Origin: Gryganskiella cystojenkinii
Lineage: Eukaryota; Mortierellomycota; Mortierellomycetes; Mortierellales; Mortierellaceae
Length of the DNA: 54,423 nt
Direction of reading: 5' to 3'
Assembly: GCA_015852425.1 (NCBI GenBank)
Contig: JAAAIG010000173.1
Location: 1-54,423, forward strand
This document shows positions 52,401 through 54,423 of the stretch, piece by piece. The position numbers were made by a program, and so were the translations under genes. The notes beneath the pieces were generated by a model. The model saw only the letters and a list, made by a program, of their open reading frames with translations, was not told where the DNA came from and ran no database searches. The number at the start of each line of letters is the position of its first letter. Positions within the stretch are counted from its first letter, which is position 1.

Positions 52401-54400
52401 AGAGAGTGAAAGTGATGGGTGAAATAAAATGGAATGAATGAATGGAGAGAGAAAAAAAAGAGAAGGATGATGTCAGTCGCGGTTATTAAAAAAACCCCCC
52501 CAGAAAGATTCAAGGGTGATCGTGTCGCCTTCGCTGTGCGACAGTCGTGTAAAAAAAAGATGCGAGTCGCGTGGAGATGGAAATGAATTATTAATCGCCA
52601 ACTGAGCCCTCTTTTTCTTCTCTTTCCTTCTTTTTTCTTCTTCTTGTTATTCCTCTTTCTATTATTCTTCTTCGTGCTTACCTGTCTGGGGATAGTCCGG
52701 ATATCATCGGGATAGTGCACAACCATGTAAGCGCTTAGAAAGACCCGCGCACAGTTTCGTCTCTGCTTCTCGAACGAACCAGCATACTGCTCGCTGTCAT
52801 CCGAGATTCGATGGAGCAACTCCTCGATGACCTTGTTGTTCCCCTGACTAATGCCAAACTGCTGGAGGTACACAGCGGCCTTGTCGAAGCCTGCAGTCTT
52901 GAAGAAAGGCTCCTTAAAGTTTGAAGTAAACGACATGACCAAATTGCGAATTCGATCCATGTTCTCCTTGCCTGATAGCCTCTTCCTAACCTGCGGAACC
53001 ACAGTCGATTTTTTTGGACCTTCGGATCGGACAGGGGTTATTTTAACCTCGGCGGGCGTGTTCGTAATTGAACCCACATGTGTCGATGATGATGATGTAC
53101 CCCTGGTGGTAGTAGATGTGCCCAATGGCAAAGACACTGAGGAAGACGAGGGGGTCAAGTGGTGGGTTGTTGCTTTGGTGTAGTCCTTTGTACTTTTGCG
53201 ATTCGTCACGGTCATGTTCTCAATCATCACGCCCACAACCTGTTCCTCGCTATTTTTAGGAGTCTTTTTTTGTTGTTGTTTCTGCAGCTGGTGTTGATGA
53301 CCTCGTCGCCCCTCTTGTGTCTTAGCTTGGTTGTTGTTGTCGGCATCTCTCCTCCCAGAGGATTGACTCTTGCCATTGTTACCGTTGTTGTTGTCATCAC
53401 CGACGATGTTGTTGTTGGCGGTCGATGTATTGCCACTCTCTGAGGCTGATCCAGTATCCCCACTACCACTACTTCGACGACGGAACCGTCTGGAGGGATC
53501 ATTCTCGATCGCAGCCTCCAAATAAGCTGCCCTTCGGGCGACCGCCCTTTTCATCTTTTGATCCAGCTCCTCTCGAACCCTGCGACGGCGTTGCTCCTGA
53601 TCTCGATGACGTTGTTGAACGACTCGTTGGACATGATCGAATCGTTCAGAGGCCGAGAGTCGACGACCCATCAAGAAATCGGATCTGGATTTGGTTGCGG
53701 ATTGAGTCCGTTCCCAAAGGCGTTGTTCAAGACTCCACATGTATTGACGATACTGTTCGGGACTCATGGTGAAGGGGTCCTGTAGTCCCTCTTGGTCGTC
53801 CATGTCCTCATCGTCCTCATCGTCTGCTCTGTCCCCACCATCCATCGAAGAGAGGTCTGAGACGAGATCCTGACCGGCCTGTTGAGCAGAGAGACGTCGT
53901 CGAAGGCGAAGACGACGTTGGTGCATGTACGATTTGAGGTTCAACGATCGATTCGCGAGGTTGTTGTCGTTATCAGAAGTGTTGAATCCGTTCTGGGGGT
54001 GACTGCGGCGACGGTGGGAGGCTGCCAGAGCTGCAACTTTGACGAGTCCATGTTTCCCTCGGACTCTGGAAGAAGCAGATCGACCGTGTCGCTTTTGAAC
54101 CGAGGCTGAGGCATGTGGGTGGAGACGGCGGTCCCTCGTGATGAGAGTCTTTTTCAAGAACGTTGCTGTAGATGATGTCGAAGGTGAGTTGATATCTCGG
54201 GCAACGAGGGGGCTCGAATGAGAGCGGGGGGAGGTGTTTTGATCTGAGGTGTAGGTGGGACGAGTGCGGGGATCCTTTTGTTTCTTATGGGACTTGATGG
54301 AAGAGGAGGACTGCGGAGTCTTGAGAGTGGAAGAGGAGCGATAGTCCGAGTCCCCCATATGGATGAAACTGGGCATGCCAGCAAAAGTAGGGAGGTGCAT
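49481..54400 (-). CDS. TCP11/SOK1 family protein
   Basis: Relative of mouse TCP11 and yeast Sok1, linked to cAMP/PKA signalling. Two exons, 54400-52682 and 52336-49481, give 4575 nt, 1524 aa. The intron (GTAAGC donor, first downstream acceptor CTACAG) is 345 nt, a multiple of three, and stop-free, so the uninterrupted frame is 1639 codons. Regions in order: a Ser/Arg-rich disordered N-terminus; an Asp-rich patch; a basic helix (VVQQRHRDQEQRRRRVREEL); the start of the TCP11 domain (KEPFFKTAGFDKAAVYLQQF; CARVFLSAYMVVHYPDD); after the intron QLDASGEPDATEDSFKDLIE; and the main domain with LLHELCLDPNFKIEPK, MATKAYFDKIREDAE, KALEIVLVWMRQLCAPVRD and LLDDMMMDMANFRLM. Gln- and Ser-rich linkers lengthen it. 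The start MHLPTFAGMPSFIHMGDSDY is only 23 bases from the window edge, so an upstream start cannot be excluded. Confidence 0.88.
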   Translation of the reverse strand: MHLPTFAGMPSFIHMGDSDYRSSSTLKTPQSSSSIKSHKKQKDPRTRPTYTSDQNTSPRSHSSPLVARDINSPSTSSTATFLKKTLITRDRRLHPHASASVQKRHGRSASSRVRGKHGLVKVAALAASHRRRSHPQNGFNTSDNDNNLANRSLNLKSYMHQRRLRLRRRLSAQQAGQDLVSDLSSMDGGDRADDEDDEDMDDQEGLQDPFTMSPEQYRQYMWSLEQRLWERTQSATKSRSDFLMGRRLSASERFDHVQRVVQQRHRDQEQRRRRVREELDQKMKRAVARRAAYLEAAIENDPSRRFRRRSSGSGDTGSASESGNTSTANNNIVGDDNNNGNNGKSQSSGRRDADNNNQAKTQEGRRGHQHQLQKQQQKKTPKNSEEQVVGVMIENMTVTNRKSTKDYTKATTHHLTPSSSSVSLPLGTSTTTRGTSSSSTHVGSITNTPAEVKITPVRSEGPKKSTVVPQVRKRLSGKENMDRIRNLVMSFTSNFKEPFFKTAGFDKAAVYLQQFGISQGNNKVIEELLHRISDDSEQYAGSFEKQRRNCARVFLSAYMVVHYPDDIRTIPRQVSTKKNNRKRNNKKKKKEGKRRKRGLSWRLIIHFHLHATRIFFLHDCRTAKATRSPLNLSGGVFLITATDIILLFFFSLHSFIPFYFTHHFHSLYLDMDTEREHANSTQQQLPLQQLDASGEPDATEDSFKDLIESAKAFLESIQTWAQQLDMSKAPVMSESSNPPNQQGQNNNNNTALMKHFEQAWHTYFNLFESWKAKDAERLFEGLLAHAREIESLWQSIRQDSGARHEWEPKIEAQRQEIRKKALQIAGRQGVTRVDAVFQEFIDQIYSPSSSGQTTATASSAAASTAITSQAELALAPEPTRDRTPDATPESKAEPSSSSSEPTTLTTETTPTETVASTVKKRQRKPSTAKPATRNGDRPVEGAANPAASSTLTDDADITSSPEDSPPQTKKPTRTKNAAIAASISSDFISGVRPPAQWTNLQLLHELCLDPNFKIEPKRPHPGGGPGPDLQSSSSSSGDTATAAGSQQSLEARIRAMATKAYFDKIREDAEQGQLSKWITPLLSTIRQQLLEMVSPQSDFARKIEDTLDLEFVQQQVDQNVYNVNKALEIVLVWMRQLCAPVRDATLQGIQEDLAIIQQQQEQQGSSSQSSTTGPYTATSTTSKDLVSVLRSILELLDDMMMDMANFRLMVARPSLEKQAIPYERNAFQEALEQGETSLERTTAWLEEAGEKFFAEQPTITSMTPAPVSTSTSAPDSAPKVPLVRERSDMKSNKHFEIFVSAVLDLLFGKQLLENYKNFPETFALDQTRLSRYQNEIQAIGMVALLMNVSNSVQPPLSEQDQSELQSQLFKLLEQPQTGPEQLTEVIVEAKERVLLKNSRAVSPLRRLSPDQQQQQQQSASPVSSTTISNPSTPSPSTVQQPTAVTASQFLLSEDQKNYVLNTIHRSLSFDSTLFTVLSRSLRKVLENFILSPLPSNKQVLAPALEPQVLARVGLVSLGAEIEKVATLIRFLCKYNAQVYRSWYDNVISNVIKVENTAAVQRAVAKIREERASQVAATAAAGTAVSDNVAPQAEVNTAVSASNRTSVSGLEPMEGVEGQEQRQHQPQEQPLSEHKDHNQA
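52337..52681 (-). other. In-frame, stop-free 345-nt intron of the TCP11-like gene
   Basis: Donor CAG/GTAAGC at 52681; the first AG after the pyrimidine-rich tract is at 52338-52337. If retained, it would add 115 residues including a Lys-rich patch and a hydrophobic Phe/Ile-rich stretch (TDIILLFFFSLHSFIPFYFT). Splicing joins TIPRQ to QLDAS and restores continuity of the family domain. Confidence 0.75.
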
Positions 54401-54423
54401 TGTGTTTTTTGGGAGAGAGGAGG

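Overview
This window looks like nuclear DNA of an early-diverging filamentous fungus, most likely Mucoromycota or Mortierellomycota (Mortierella-like). This is inferred from short spliceosomal introns, frequent micro-exons, Sel1-repeat and F-box/LRR-type proteins, an SR splicing factor with a zinc knuckle, and a cobalamin adenosyltransferase, a B12 enzyme not expected in yeasts and most Dikarya. No prokaryotic operon, CRISPR array, rRNA or tRNA gene was seen. Exon structures were built by hand from splice signals, reading-phase agreement and protein-family continuity; in nearly all genes the summed exon lengths are exact multiples of three.

Layout. 0.5-4.4 kb: cobalamin adenosyltransferase (+), acyl-protein thioesterase (-), and an unknown Gly/Asn/Met-rich protein (+). 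4.5-6.4 kb: Sel1-repeat protein (-), then about 2.2 kb of gene-poor DNA holding a degenerate repeat pair. 8.6-19.3 kb: ribosomal protein eL33 (+), RAD18 (-), an 87-bp perfect direct repeat, a TOM6-like mini-protein (+), a seven-exon aldo-keto reductase (-), and a small Cys-pair protein with an acidic tail (-). 19.6-27.3 kb: nucleolar FKBP (+), NAP1 (+), RRM/CCHC/RS splicing factor (-), ARPC4 (+). 27.9-31.4 kb: two tandem F-box paralogues (+). 31.5-36.5 kb: an accessory stretch with decayed coding sequence and one TM-anchored glycosyltransferase-like gene. 36.6-38.9 kb: secreted carboxylesterase (-), followed by about 3.2 kb of gene-poor DNA. 42.2-54.4 kb: MTD1 (-), BRE1 (+), and a TCP11/SOK1 family protein (-).

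Functionally most genes are housekeeping: ubiquitin signalling on chromatin and in DNA repair (BRE1, RAD18), histone or nucleolar chaperones (FKBP and NAP1, adjacent and codirectional), splicing, actin nucleation, folate metabolism and translation. Most neighbours are arranged tail-to-tail or head-to-head.

The most distinctive observations are architectural. There are three GC-AG introns (one in the thioesterase, two in the aldo-keto reductase). Micro-exons of 13-26 nt complete conserved protein motifs. ARPC4 has its ATG alone on an exon. The TCP11-like gene has an in-frame, stop-free intron. I did not find convincing evidence of a wholly new multi-gene system; the best candidates for undescribed biology are the unknown or weakly assigned proteins at 3.2, 18.4 and 34.6 kb and the decaying accessory block at 31.5-36.1 kb.
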